Assembly (NCBI GenBank): GCA_963678705.1
Contig: OY783204.1
Location: forward strand, 8,452,654 to 8,516,653
Direction of reading: 5' to 3'
Origin: Panorpa germanica
Lineage: Eukaryota; Arthropoda; Insecta; Mecoptera; Panorpidae
Length of the DNA: 64,000 nt
Shown: piece by piece, positions 23,052 to 36,030 of the stretch
Layout of the letters: the number at the start of each line of letters is the position of its first letter
Numbering within the stretch: the first letter of the stretch is position 1
Translations under genes and position numbers: made by a program
Notes under the pieces: model-generated
The model's input: only the letters and a program-made list of their open reading frames with translations
What the model was told of the DNA's origin: nothing
The model's database searches: none

Positions 23052-25239
23052 ATATATGATTCTTAGATATGCTTATACATAGTGCTTAAATGAATATCTT
23101 ACAAACATGTTGGCATCAGAAGAAGTATGCATCTAGGAGAATAATTAATTCTAACTCATTCCAGGCATATTAGCAAAAAAGGCTTGGATAATAATTTAAT
23201 ACATAGAGTAGTTTATTGGTTACTCAAATAACTCCGTTTGTAAACTTATTAATAAAGAAATGAATAAATATAAAAATCTAAGTCAAACCAGACTCTAAAA
23301 TAATGACATTAATAGCAATATAATTACTGAAGGAATGTGTATTCCGTTTTTGGGTAAGGAACATATAATATTAGCAAGTAATTAGGACTTCATACATAGA
23401 AACGTGCAGCGCATATGCAAATAATTTTACTATGTCCTACACTTAATTGAAAATAAAATCAGGAAACCTGAAATAATGCAATGTTGTCTATCAAGTCAAC
23501 CGTATGGACTATCCTTCAAAGTATATTGGCAAACCAATCTGCAGCTAAAGCAAAGAATGCTGTAGCACATTTCAGATGTCAAAATGATATAATTATAAAA
23601 CGAAACGTGCTTACATTCAAGTAATAATAATCATTCTTTTAATTGGAAAGAGTCTCTAATATTGGTCAAAGAACACATTCTATAGAAGAGACTCATATTA
23701 TATAACATTAGAGATGTATATATACCATTAACGACAGACAGCTGTATTTTCAGAGTCTAATGCCAAACTAATTAGAAGAATCAGTAGAATCAGGAATGCA
23801 AAATAAAATGTCTGTTTCTCTAAGCTAGATGGTGCCCATACTTTGCCAGATTCTTTAAACCATCCCACTCAATATCACTGAACTCATTTACCAGAACATC
23901 ATGGTGACTAGAGTTTACCCCCGTTATAACCCAACCTGTTGGTGGGAGATCCTTATTTAATTTTACTTATTTATTCTTTTTCTATTTTATCTTTTATTTA
24001 TACTTTATTTAAATTTATATATATTTATCGGAATTATTTCAATTTACTACTTTAGTCAAATTACTTTGGTAACCGCGAGCTTACCTTACTTTCTATTCTT
24101 ACCTTACCGCGAGCTTACCTTAATTTCTTTAATTCTAAAACGTTATTTCGCAGTTCCATCTAATTTAAATTTAAGCTGTAAATCAGCTAATAAAATACTA
24201 AACTAATAATGAACAAAACCAACATTTATGGTAAATACCACTTCTGTTTAATAATACGAAGCGTAAAAGTGTCTCAAACACATTAACAAAAATAAAAATA
24301 ATTTGCCGGGATCTAGTTCTAAGCGATGCACATTGAAAATGGGAAAACTGAGATATATTACTTACATGATAAAAAAGCAAATACACATTTAAACACAATA
24401 AATAAATGAAATATAATTAAATAAAAAAAAGAATCATAAAAATTACATGTAAAAAAGAGTTACAGAAACAGAGAGACGGCCAAAGTGTCAAAACTTTAAA
24501 CTTCTTTTACAATTGTTAATGTACTTAATCTACTTTTTTTTTAGTTTAAAAGTATTGATATCGAGTTTTGAAGTAGGACTGTCTTATTTTATCTCATCGG
24601 TTCTTGCATTTTATTTTCTTCCTTAGGCCGTATTTTTCCGTTTTTGTTTTTCATCGGATGGACCCTTTCTTTTCAAATTTTGAAGAGTGTTTTTTTCTTT
24701 CTTGCTATGATATGCTATGATATGCTATTCTTGTTATGATATATTACAACTGCGTTCTAGTCAGGTGAGCCAGATTGAGATATTAGATGCTCATGGTTTA
24801 CGAAGACCGCCTATTTTAACGTCTTCCTTACGTTTTCAAACATTAATATCATTAAGAGGTACACTCAAGAACAGCGTTATTGTATAGTCTAACGTTCTTC
24901 TGCTTCTTATTATTATTATTCGTTAGTATTTGCCCAATGCTACTCTGACCACCGAATATAAAAATAAATCAATTTCTTCTTGAGGCACTCCATTTGTATT
25001 TTATACAGTTTTTTAATTAAGGTCCAAAATATTTCATTATTTATTTTAATTTAATTTAATTTTTTTGTTAGAATAATTGAGTTTTGTAATTCACAATTAT
25101 CTATGAATTAAGACAAATATTGGATAAAAGTCTTTTGTGTCTTAATCTTAAGCAGCAGCGATTGAGCCATTTCTAATTATCTTGTCTATTGCTTTATCTT
25201 GAGATGTCGGCTATCATTACAAACTTAATTGGTTTTCTT
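23052..25239. other. AT-rich intergenic DNA with a decayed Helitron-like end
   Basis: No coding frame supported. At about 23902, CTAGAGTTTACCCCCGT resembles the 3' ends at 58282 and 57535, but the hairpin is lost. A small tandem repeat with ACCGCGAGCTTACCTTA units lies near 24070-24120. Confidence 0.45.
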
Positions 25240-26392
25240 AATAAAGGGAGAGGATAAAGGATAAAGAAACTTGGAAAAACAAAGAAGAGTACAATGAGAA
25301 GGTGAAGAAAGAAGGAGGAGAAATTTAAATATCTGGAGTATACGTTTAAAAAAAACAACAACAAGAACAGATACGAGCGTTACCAAAGAAGGATTTAGCG
25401 TTGAGAAGAGAATGGAGAGTAGAAGAAAAGGTGTTTGGGGCAGATATTTAAAAGGAAATCTAAATGTTTGACATGCTCATGACGAGCATGATGCTATAAG
25501 GAGCAGAGATATGGGGAACGAAATCCAGAAAAGGTATATCAAATGGGTAATAAGGATGTACAGGTGCACGCTGTGATAAATGGTAATGGAGGATGTAAAA
25601 AAGGTCAAAATAAGAATTAAAACAGGAAGAAAAATTCAAGGAAAAAATGAGAAATGATGTGGACAATATTCTAAGACTGAGATGCCTTTACTTAACCTTT
25701 ACGGCAAGTGAGGTATTTATAACTTTCGTTATAATTATTATCAAGCCTCAATGAGTAGAAGGGTCGCGGTGGCGTGTGAATAAGAGTCTGATCGAGATAC
25801 TGCCTGGAGCTACCATCGGAGCAGATCTTATTGGTAGTAGCAAGCTATGAGATATAGGAGAAAGACGTACCGCAATACACACGAGAAAAAGACACAAGGA
25901 GCATAAGAAAAGTCGCATGACTTAGATTGGAAAACGAAGAGAAATTTGATTGAAATTAGATTGGAGAACGAGTTGAAAGTTGGAAACGAGTAGAAAGTTA
26001 AGAGGATGTGCAAAGTATACGGGAGTGAGAAACGCTGAAGCACATTAAATATTCATCAGGGAAAAGAGTAAAAAGAGAGAAGAAGATTGTGCAGTTATTG
26101 AAGGGTGGCAGAGAAGGGAAACGGTGGATGGCGGAGATAGAATGAAGTAGCGAGAAAAGTGAAGAACTGGCAGAGGATAAACAGGAATGAGAGGTGCAGA
26201 AATAGAAAAGCAGTAGGGGTTTATTAGGGGTTAAGGGTTTCGAGAATAAGTAGATAGAATTAAGGTTAAAAATTGAAATGTACTTAAGCAAAATAATATG
26301 TAATTTAATTATTTAAGGCGGAAAAATGTAGTGGCTAATGTAAAAAACTAATGTAATGAACATTAAATAAATAAATAATAATAATAATAATT
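25240..26392 (+). mobile_element. 3' fragment of the LINE family seen at 32285-35590
   Basis: Broken plus-strand frames still spell parts of the C-terminal region of that LINE (FKYLEYTFKKNN-like, then a GAEIWGTK-like block). The fragment ends in an AATAAATAAATAAT(AAT)n tail at about 26360-26392, a typical LINE 3' end. It is 5'-truncated and full of stops. Confidence 0.75.
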
Positions 26393-27714
26393 AAAACTGA
26401 GATGGAAATAGATTGGAAGAGGTAGATTCATAGAAGAACAGCTGAGGAAAAGAGATGTAAAGGCACGTCAGCAAGAAAAAGTGCAAGTGCTGCAAGGATG
26501 CAAAGCAGATGCAGAATAAATGAAGGAAATGCAGTTTCAAAGGGAAAGATATCACAGTAGATAACCCAATTGTGAAAATACGTTTCTGAACAACCTGGGA
26601 TGAATCTTGTCTTTTTGATCAAGTATTTGACAATAACAAGTTAAGACTAGAAGATGGAAAACGTAAGAAGTAAAATAAAAAGTAACTTCAACACTTACAA
26701 AACAAAAGTAATGTCCTGAGCTACAGCAGAAAAATTCTGAGTGCACTGCTATATTAATATACTTTACTCTAGTGTCTGTGTCATGGCCCTTTCGATATCA
26801 ATATGCGTCTAGTGAAGGTCAGACTTTCTAAAAGAAGAGGATGGAGACATCGAGGGAGCGCACGACGACACGGTCCGTATCTTCGTCATCGAACTAAACG
26901 AAGGCATCGAGTGTAACCTCAACCTTTGAGTCGCATGACATTGAGTTGCTTTAGTAGTGAGTTTACTACTAAATAACATTTTACTTACGGGAGCGTGCAA
27001 TAAGTGGAAGTGAGCACCCATTTAGAATGAATTAGACTTCCGCTGCAATACTTGACCCGGAATTTATCTCTGCCCCTCCAAAAGGCAACGTAAGGAGTTC
27101 CATATTTAAACCTGTCTGTAAAAATAAAATATTTTTCCGTTAAGGGCATTCATCGGTGAATATTTTTGTAGTGGAAAAAGTGCGTTGGCTGCCAACGCCG
27201 TGTAAGTACAGTAATCAAAATTTGAAGAAAAAAAGTTTACAAAATGATAAATAAAGGTTAAAACTAAGTTGTTGTTAAAATAAAACAAAAATATTTTTTT
27301 TGGAAATATTTAAAAATTAAGTTTGAAATTAGGTAATTTTTAACTGCATATAACTTAAGTTTGGTTTGATATATTGAAAAAGCGATTCAACCACAACGTA
27401 GATTGCACCTTCCTTAACAATATTCTTTTATAGTAATGAACAATTAAACTTTAAGCAAAAAGGAATACGTTGGCAGCTAATGCACAAAAACATGCATTTT
27501 TTAACAAATTTACAATCTGCTTAAAGGCGCCATACGCGGTGGTTTTTAGAAGCTAATATTATAAGTTACACATATACAGTTATAGATAAAATTGTGTTAG
27601 TAGTGGTATAGCGTACAGTCTTGAGTCTCGAGATGGTAAATTAAGTGTTTTGTTTATTGTGAGATACTGGAGCGATAACAGCATTTGAAACGAATAGCTA
27701 ATAGAATTCAAACG

Positions 27715-30454
27715 ATGGAAGTTCAAAAGAGTTATAGAAAAGGCTTTAAAAATCGATTGCGGTTGAGTGTACGCACTAAACCAGGAAAAAATTTAGAAAA
27801 GGCGCGGTAAGTATTTTAACAAAATAATCAACTAAAATCAAATTCAATAATTACTATTCAATATCATATTTTATTTTAAAGAAAAGCATTATCTTCGCCA
27901 CGAAATTTGGTACAAAGTAGCATGAACGCTAAAGAAATGTCGCCGGTTGCATCTACTTCGATATTAGAAGACAAAAAAGAAACGCTTGAGTCCTCACCGG
28001 ACATGGAAATTATGGAATCCAGCAATATTACGAAACCTAATACTGTAACTGACAGACGCATTATAGATATCCAATATTTTATGCGCGAAATTAGAAATAT
28101 TGGATATCATAAAAGTTTCCATTGCTCATTTGTTGAAATGGAAGTAATTGGAGAAAAGAGATACGGTCTTGCATCGAAATTCTTTTTAAAATGTAAAATG
28201 TGTAATATAACAGCCGAAATTTGTTCAGAAGATTTATCTGGAATAGATCAAATACCTGTCAACGCATCGGCAACTTTAGCGATGATATCAACTGGCAATG
28301 GTTTATCACATCTGAAGGAAATCACTGCTGTTCTGGATATACCATGCATGTCACAACACACATTCCAGAATAATGAGGAATATGTTTCAACTGTTATAAC
28401 TAAAACATTATGGCAGTCAATGGAAGATGCTGGTAAAGAAGAGGCAACGTTGGCGAGAGAAATTGGTGATGTTGACGAAAATGATATTCCGCAGATAACA
28501 GTAGTTGCAGATGGTTCATGGTGTAAGCGTTCCTACAAGGTTAACTATAATGCGTCATCTGGAGTTGTAAGTATATTATGCTATATGCGGAGAGTAAGTA
28601 ATTCCAACATAATAATCAGTTTTGTTTATATTTCAGGGTTGTATAGTTGGTAAAAGAACTGGAAAATTATTATTTATTGGCATTCGTAATAAGTATTGCA
28701 GCACCTGTGCAAGAAATTCGGAATATGGTGAACATAAATGCTTCAAAAATTGGAACGGAACATCAACAAGTATGGAGGCTGATATCATTGTGGAAGGATT
28801 TTGCAGAAGTATGGAAATGCATGGTATTATGTATAGACGATTAGTTGGAGATGGAGATAGTAGCGTTTATAAGAAACTAATCGAGAAACGACCCTATGGA
28901 ACAAGGTTGGTCATAAAATTAGAATGCAAAAACCATCTCCTCCGAAATTATGAAACAAGGCTTCGCGAATTATTTAAAAAGAAAATATCGTCAAAGAAAT
29001 TATTAATTCCTATATCATTACGGACTATTCTTGCTAAAAATTTAAATAGACTTAGAATATCTGTACAGTGCGCAAAAGAACATCATATAGGGCAAGATGT
29101 AGAAACTGCACAAAAAGTTGAGGGGCTTAAAGTTGACATCATAAATAGCGTAGATCATGTTTTTGGGTCCCACTTAAAATGTGCTACATATTTTTGTAAA
29201 AAAGGAACGCTCGTTGAGAAAGATTTTGTTCCGGAACTAAAGGAATGTGGTCTCTATGACGATATTTTGTGTTGTGCATACCGATTAGTGCATAATGCGG
29301 AAAGCCTTATAATGAATATGGACAACAATATTGCAGAAAGTTATAACAATGTTGTAGCTAAATTTATTGGTGGAAAAAGGGTAAACTCTTCCAAAAAAGG
29401 AAGCTACGAAACCCGATGTGAAGCCGCTGCAACTTCTTTCAATAGCAAGGGAAATTTTCACTATGTCATACACAAGGCTATTACTAATAAAAGCCCAGGC
29501 CAGAGTTGCAAGAAATATATAACTGCGAGAAAGCGAATATTGGAGAATAATAAGACTAAGAAATATCTGAAAGTCAGAAGAAAATTAATTACAGCGCTCC
29601 CGGATGAAGACTACGGACTTCCTAATGATGGTGAAGATATACAGGTTAGTATGGCAGACAGTTTAAAATTTATAAAATCTTTAGAGGGTCAACAAGCGGA
29701 AATTGAAAAAAATACTAGAGGACAAAATTCCAATTTTACATGGAAGGAAGAAAGATTAAAACGTTTGACGGCATCATGGTTCGGACAAATATGCAGAATG
29801 CGACCTACAACAAATAGGCTGAATACTGTGAAATCTATGTTATACTCAGATTTTAGTGGTACAAAAAGTACTCGTTATGGTATTGATTATGAGCCTTTAG
29901 CAATAGAACAATTTCAAAGTGAATACAAAGTCATTGTTCAAAGCTGTGGCCTATTTGTTGACATAAAAGAAGCGTACTTGGGAGCAAGCCCAGATGGCCT
30001 AGTAGGAGAAGACTCAATTGTAGAAGTCAAATGTCCAGCTAGTGTTTCCAACCTGACTCCAATGGACGCTATATTGAAGAAAAAGGTTACTTTCGCGGGT
30101 ATAAATAACAATTTAATGCAACTGAAAAGAAGTCATAAATATTACTATCAAATCCAGGGACAGCTTCATATTACAGGAAGGCAATATTGTAATTTTATAT
30201 TTTGGACTCCTTTAGGCTTTATGGTAGAAAAGGTATAACATACAAATTATCATGTAATATTGTGTTCAATTTTAATAACACTTCTTATAATGAATTGACA
30301 ATCATAACAATAAAATAACTATAAAAATTATAAATGTTTATTTCAGATAAGACGAGATGATGATTTCTGGATAAATGAAATGGAAAATAAACTAAAGAAA
30401 TTTTATATGGATTTTCTTTTGCCAGAAATTATAAAAAAGAATAATTCTTTGTAA
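27715..30454 (+). CDS. Mutator/Kolobok-like DDE transposase fused to YqaJ exonuclease
   Basis: Four exons with consistent phases: 27715-27806, 27882-28566, 28637-30232 and 30347-30454, all with GT..AG borders, giving 826 residues with no internal stop. The DDE transposase core has D241 (VADGSW), C280/C283/H292/C294 (CSTC...HKC), D331 or D333 (VGDGDSS) and E493 (NNIAESYNN, then GGKR). Residues about 627-826 form a YqaJ-type (lambda-exonuclease-like) nuclease: E678 (GIDYEPLAIE), D712 (GASPDG), E722 and K724 (VEVKCP), and YYYQIQGQL. The first cuts and joins DNA; the second would process DNA ends. The first exon is basic and Arg/Lys-rich. A poly(A) signal AATAAA lies at 30490. The start is the only upstream ATG in frame. 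An alternative is a host-domesticated gene, but intact inverted ends argue for an autonomous element. Confidence 0.88.
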
Positions 30455-30636
30455 ATTCTAAATATTTCTAACATACTTGTATTTTTATAAATAAATTTAT
30501 TATTTTAGTTAAAAATTCTTTTAATTGAATTATAAAATTTACTTATATATTATTTTCAATAAAATAGTGTCATAAAAAATTCTTTCGCATACTGTACTTT
30601 ATATAAACATGCACTTATGAGCGCGTGTTAGTATAT

Positions 30637-31306
30637 GGCCTGTCTCAGTATGGGACCGTATTTAGGCGAATTTCTGCCGGACGTATACGGGCTACTACGC
30701 TTCACCTATCCAACCATGTAAATGTAATGAGATCGCTCTGGAGCTCTCAGACTGCACGCTACAAAGCAGTCCGAATACGGGCGGCACTACCTCACACATT
30801 AGAAGCGTATAAAGGCGAATTTTATCCAAGCGTTACCACTACTACAACGATACCCTATATGAACCATTGTAAATGCAAAAAGCCGCGTCAGACTGGAGGG
30901 GATACCTAAGATCGCCTTTTGTTACGCTGCAATACGCGGTCAAATGAAATCTATCGGCGACATGGGTATGTTCTGCATGCAATTTATGTTTGTATTTCAG
31001 TGAATCATGGGCACGGATGCCCATACCAATAGGATAGAACTAAATTTAAATTCACGCCCACCAGAACTCAGATATATAATAAATGCTAAAGTCCTTTTAA
31101 TACCAGTAGTGTATCGATAAAAATTAAAGTTAAAGTTTGCTCTCATGATAAATTATATAAGTGTTAAAGAACTCCAATACACCCCCTAATACACGACTAC
31201 AGACATCTGTGCCACACATAGGCGGTTTGTTTTGTAGCTCATTCAAACCGCCGATTTACGTCCGAATACGCCGTCGCTTAAATACGGTCCCATACTGAGA
31301 CAGGCC
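30637..31306. mobile_element. Possible MITE nested in the transposon's 3' part
   Basis: Perfect 28-bp inverted repeats at 30637-30664 and 31279-31306 open GGCCTGTCTCAGTATGGGAC, and beyond them GTGTTA (30625-30630) pairs with TAACAC (31307-31312). The 670-bp interval is GC-richer than its surroundings and non-coding. It is either a separate miniature element or subterminal repeats of the host transposon. No target duplication is evident. Confidence 0.6.
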
Positions 31307-31639
31307 TAACACAGTAACACTAACACATTGAAAGTGGACTATGTGTGTTTCTTCAAAAAAAAACCCGTCTTCACCCGCAATTTCCTGACCCGACAGAATA
31401 TTTCAACGATAAATGCCCTTAACACAGAGGCGTATTAAGGATCCTTTAATACTAGTTAAACACCTACAGGTTTTTAAGTCATCAATTGGGCGAGAGTTGT
31501 CTAATGGATAAGGAACCGGAATCAGGAGGGCTGTTGATTCCGTAGACTGGGAGATCGTAGTCACTGTAGACCCACTGGTTGTGAACTCAGTGGTTGTCGA
31601 CTGATTGGTTGTCGACTGAAAGACCAAGGTTGTTTTTTG

Positions 31640-32284
31640 TGGTCAGATCTTTGGCATTTAAAGTGAAACATATGCTAATATATTTCTGTTGCCCTTTTTA
31701 CTTTTTTAAATATCGAAAAATTGACGGACAAATAATTATTTAAAATTTTCATTTCTGTTTTAGCGCTTATATACTAATACTAATACATACTAATTATAAT
31801 AATAATAGGCTGTATTAGTTTTAAGGAATTAATTTTATATTTGAATTTGATTGTTTTTATTCTTGTTATGGTCTAGGACTACTGTATATTGTCTATCATT
31901 GTTTATATATTCTATTTCATCTTTATATATGCTCAATACTAATACTGGCTAAAGTTAGATTTTTTTATTTCTATTTATTTCAGAACTCGTTTAACCCTAT
32001 TGCGGAGAACTTCTTATTTATAATATTTACACATTATTTCATGTTTATTTGTATTCTACTTTATCTTATCAATCAGTTTTGCCTGATTTGACAACGTTTA
32101 AGAAAATATTGTTATTTTAATTTGTATTTTACTATTTCTATGTTTTTTATGCAATATACATACTTTATGCATACTTAATAAATAGATTGCACGTTTTTTC
32201 ATACAAACTCAAACTTTATAAGGTGCTTTCATATGTCGTGATGCATATAAATATATATTCTAGGCAACTTAGTATATATATATA
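31640..32284. other. Remnant intron 1 of the decayed paralogue
   Basis: AT-rich, no frame. It lies between exon 2 of the pseudogene and the LINE, and corresponds in position to the start of the 863-bp intron 1 of the intact gene. Confidence 0.5.
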
Positions 32285-35200
32285 TATTAATTAATTGTGT
32301 GTGCCTTTCGGCTTTACAATCTACAGTATTATATTTCTAATACATTTCATTCCTATATACATTCAAACTTAAAACTAAACTTAAAATATTCTAGACTTTT
32401 ACTACTTCCAAAAGTGCTTTCTGCTTCTTCTTCTTTTGACCCTCTCTATTATTCTCCACCAGCTTATTTATTATCCTGTTATTCCTTTTTTTCTTACTAT
32501 TTCCGCCATCCACCTCTTTCCTTCACTGCCTCCCTTTAATAGCTGGCCAATATTCCTTTCGCTCGCTACTTTTTCCTTACACTCAAACTTAATGTGCTCC
32601 AGTGTTTCGTCCTCCGCTCTACACATTCTACACTTTCTTTCCTCACTCTTTTCCCAGTATCTGTTTCCTTTTTCCTCATTTCTTAATCTAAACCTTGCTG
32701 TTCTTCTTATGTGTTTTATGTCTTTTTCTATAAGGTACTGAGGCACATTATTTTTCCATAACCTCTTATATCTTTTATTGTAGTTACTTTTTTCTATTTT
32801 TCCCATTCTCTCCTGCTGTTGTGTCTCCTTATCCCTTCTCCTTAGCTCCTCTTCCACACTTGCGCCACCTTCTCTTCTCCTCTCTGCCTCCTCGATCGCC
32901 ATTCCATTCCTTTCAAAGTACTCCTTTCTATTTTTTGGACCTCCTCCCCCCCCATTCTTTATGTTATCGTCCCTTATTTTCTTTAAAATTTTGCTATCCG
33001 CTCTGTTCAAATTCTCCTCGTATTTTACTGTTCTCTGCCCTGTTTTAATTCGTATCTTATCCCTTTTTAGCTCCTCCATCACCATGTATCCTGGCGTGCA
33101 CCTTTCCAGCCCTAGTACCCATTTCATATATCTCACCTGTATTCTTTCCAACTTTTCTTGTTCCTTCCACCCCCAAACCTCTGCTCCATAAAACATCATA
33201 CTGGCTATCAGTCTATCAAATATCCATATTCTCTTTTGTATGTACCCTCCAAATACCTTTTCCCCTAGTCCCATACCCGTCGCATTGCTTGCTCTATCTT
33301 CTTTGCCACCTCCCTTATCTGCGCCTCTTCTCCATTATTCTTTTTAAAAGTGTAGCCCAGATATTTAAATTCTTCTACTTCCTCAATGTTCTCTGTCTTG
33401 TATTTCCACCTTTTATGTCTCCTTTTTCCACCCCCTTTTTTAAATACCATAATTTTTGTCTTTTCCACATTTAACTTTAGTCCTTTCCTGTCTATATACC
33501 TCCCTAGCCGGTGTGCCATCTCCTGCAGCTCTCCTTCCCTTTTTGCCAACAGGACTATATCGTCAGCGTATGCTTAAGTCCATATCTTGTAGTGCCTTCC
33601 TATTAGAACTCCCCCATCTTGTCCTCTTTCCATTACCCCCTCCAAGTCTGCTGTATATATCGCAAATAAAATGGGGCTCAGAGGACAACCTTGCCTCAAT
33701 CCCTTGTCTGTCCAGAATTTTTCTGATTCTTCACCCCCAACTCTTATTCTCATTCTTGTTTCTTCGTAAATTTCTTTAATACATTCCATTATGTCCTCAT
33801 CTATGTTTTTCTTTCTCATGTACTTCCACATTTTCTGTCTGTCGACCATGTCAAACGCCGCTTTAAGGTCGATGAACATTGCATATATCTGTCCTCCTTT
33901 TTCCCTTAGCTCTTTTTCAACTACATGGTTCAGTGCGTATATATTGTCTAAAGTCCCTCGTCCCTTTCTAAAGCCTGTTTGTGTCTCGGGAAGTATTTCT
34001 TTTACTTTTACCTCTTCTTCAAGTCATTCTCTCACAATCCCTGCGTAAATCCTGTACCCTGTGTTCAGTAGTGTGATACCCCTGTAATTTTTGGCTTCAT
34101 GTCTATTTCCCTTCTTATATATCGGCGTTATTACCCCTTCTCTTCAGCTGTCTGGCAGGTTTCCTCCTTTCCATATCTTATTCATCGCAGTCAGTAATCC
34201 TTTCTCTATCCTTTCTTGCCTAGCTTTCCACGCCTCGTTCTTTAGTCCATCTCTACCTGGTGCTTTCTTTTCCTTGAGTTTTTGATACTGTGTTTTTATT
34301 TCACCTAATTCTATTTCGTTTACTTTCTCCTTCTCTTTTATCCCCTTCTTTGTTTTCTCGTTTCTTTTCTTTCCTCCTAGTACTCCCATAAAGTGTTTCG
34401 TCCACTCTTCCATTTTTATTTCCTTGCTTGGCTCTTTCCTTCGCTTTTTCTCCCTATTTATGTAATCCCATGCCTGCTTCTCCGTTGTTATCTCTCTAAT
34501 TTCTTTTTCTATTCCTATTTTGAACTCATTCTTTTTATCTTTTATCATTTTGTTGTACTCCCTTTGCTTCCTCTTGAAGTCTTCTTTACTTGATTCTACT
34601 TTCTTCCATCTCTTTAGTTCCCTTTTTACCTCTTTTTTCCATTCTTTACATTCTTTATCCCACCATTTGTTTTCCCCCGTTCTATCAGATATTCTCCACC
34701 TTTTACCTTGGGTGGCTTCCTTCATCCTCTCTTCAATTTCCTCCATCTCCTCCGTTTCTCCTTCTTCCTCGTATCTCCGTTCCAAATCCTCCATAAACTT
34801 CTTCCTTCCTTCCTCCGTCCAATCGCTGCCCTCTTTCCATTCGTTTCCCTTTCTTTCACCTCTCCTTGCCTCCAACTCCACCACCAGCGGTAGGTGATCC
34901 GAGTCCACCCTCTCTTCCACTTTCATTCTTTCTACCTTCTGTCCTCCTTTCAGCGTTGTCACTACGTAGTCGATTACTGTATCCCCTCTGCTTCCCACAT
35001 AGGTATATTCTCCTTCTTCATCTCCTTCCTTGTTCCCATTTAGTACTATCCATCCTTGTTCTTTTAGCATTTCCATTAGTTCTTTTCCCTCGGCGTTTAT
35101 TGTTTTGTCTTTCGTTGTTCTTTTCTTTTTTCTATTCCCCCATATTCCGTCCACCTCTCCCAACTCCCCAATTCTCGCGTTGAAATCCCCTCCAATTAAT

Positions 35201-35590
35201 AGGTTTCCTGTTTCTCATCCTTAATTATTTCTTTTATTTCTTTCATTGTTTCTTTTATATTACCTTTACTGTATATTGTTACTATTTCCCATGTCTCTTC
35301 TTCCAGTTTTATCGTCCTCCTTACTGCTGTTTCTCTTCTGTCTGGTACCTTCTCCTCTTTTAGCTCCCTACGTACCCCCATTATTATTCCACCTCTTGCT
35401 CTCCCTTTCTTATGCTCCCTAACAGCACCTTGGCACACCCATCTGTAGTTTTTCGGTAGTTTGACTTCCCATTCTCTGCTTTCCAGCCATGTTTCCACCA
35501 TCCCAACCTTTGATGTATCTCCAGAAATCCTTATCTTTTCTTTTTATACCCGCCACGTTCCAGAAACCTATCTTTATCCTCTAGTATAGT
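32285..35590 (-). mobile_element. LINE without recognisable ORF1, inserted in intron 1 of the pseudogene
   Basis: The minus strand carries an endonuclease-RT frame set of over 1 kb codons. The 3' end near 32285-32320 has a small GCCGAAAGGC hairpin before an AT repeat. The 5' end lies at about 35590, just upstream of the endonuclease start, so the copy is 5'-truncated or the family starts there. A 3' fragment of the same family is at 25240. Confidence 0.85.
32471..35587 (-). pseudogene. LINE ORF: endonuclease, reverse transcriptase, C-terminal Cys motif
   Basis: Frames 35587-35196, 35163-34144, about 34140-33880, 33879-33574, 33549-33265 and 33274-32471 join into one protein with several shifts and stops. 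The endonuclease begins KIGFWNVAG and holds DSDHLP. RT shows FIDLKAAFDMVDR, GLRQGCPLSPILF and YADDIVLLA (at the 33550-33580 break). A coiled, Lys/Glu-rich linker lies between. The C-terminus has a CRMC...EHIKFEC zinc motif. It would copy element RNA into a nicked target. The purine-rich coding strand makes long Pro/Ser/Phe-rich frames on the other strand, which are shadows. Confidence 0.88.
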
Positions 35591-35599
35591 AGTCCTTCG

Positions 35600-36030
35600 T
35601 CTTTTACATCTAAACAAAACAAAAATATTAAAGACATTTCACTATTAATTATTCACACACTATTATCGTTTAATAAAACAACTTTAATCATAATCCTTAA
35701 AAATTACTTAACAAATATTTCGGTCAATTGCTTAATTTAAAATGAAGTTCCAAACCTAATCAAAGTGTATAACAATAAAGTTTAGAATATTTAATAAATC
35801 AAATGCTCATCATCATCCAGGTGACATCTGCCGTGGATAGTCACTACTACATGAACATAAAGCTATGCCACATCAACAAGTGGAAAATTACTTAAAAAAT
35901 AAGAAATGGTGCACAAGCAGCGTTACTCATGAAAAGTGAAGTTCACATGAAATTCCAGACGAGCCTAAATAGCCGGTGCTAAACAGGAGAGTGAATAATA
36001 TTAAAACAAACAAATAAAAGTAACCGTAAC
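35600..36030 (-). other. Remnant intron 1 and 5' region match of the paralogue
   Basis: Matches 56130-56400 of the intact gene (for example AACCTAATCAAAGT, then GACATC..CCGTG..TGG..ACTAC blocks). It is non-coding and shows that the duplication includes intron 1. Confidence 0.7.

Larger units (their letters stand above)
27144..31418 (+). mobile_element. TTAA-flanked DNA transposon, probably Kolobok superfamily
   Basis: Inverted ends start GGGCATTYATCGKTGAA on both sides (27144 inward, 31418 inward) and are flanked by TTAA at 27140-27143 and 31419-31422. The insertion lies in intron 2 of the decayed paralogue. The intact paralogue has a single TTAA at the matching place (55371-55374), which proves limits and duplication. 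It is 4275 bp and carries one spliced gene with an intact frame. TTAA duplications together with a C2HC-bearing DDE transposase fit Kolobok. piggyBac also uses TTAA but has a different transposase. The protein resembles what is called a Mutator-like transposase domain in insects. Confidence 0.85.

Noticed and set aside
24690-24735. GCTATGATAT tandem units as a possible regulatory array
   Set aside because: Only three short units; a simple repeat.
26809-27021. 70-codon minus-strand frame
   Set aside because: It is in a frame different from the protease homology and crosses a pseudogene intron; a shadow.
34091-35224. Several plus-strand frames rich in Pro, Ser, Leu and Phe
   Set aside because: They are antisense shadows of the purine-rich LINE endonuclease/RT coding strand.
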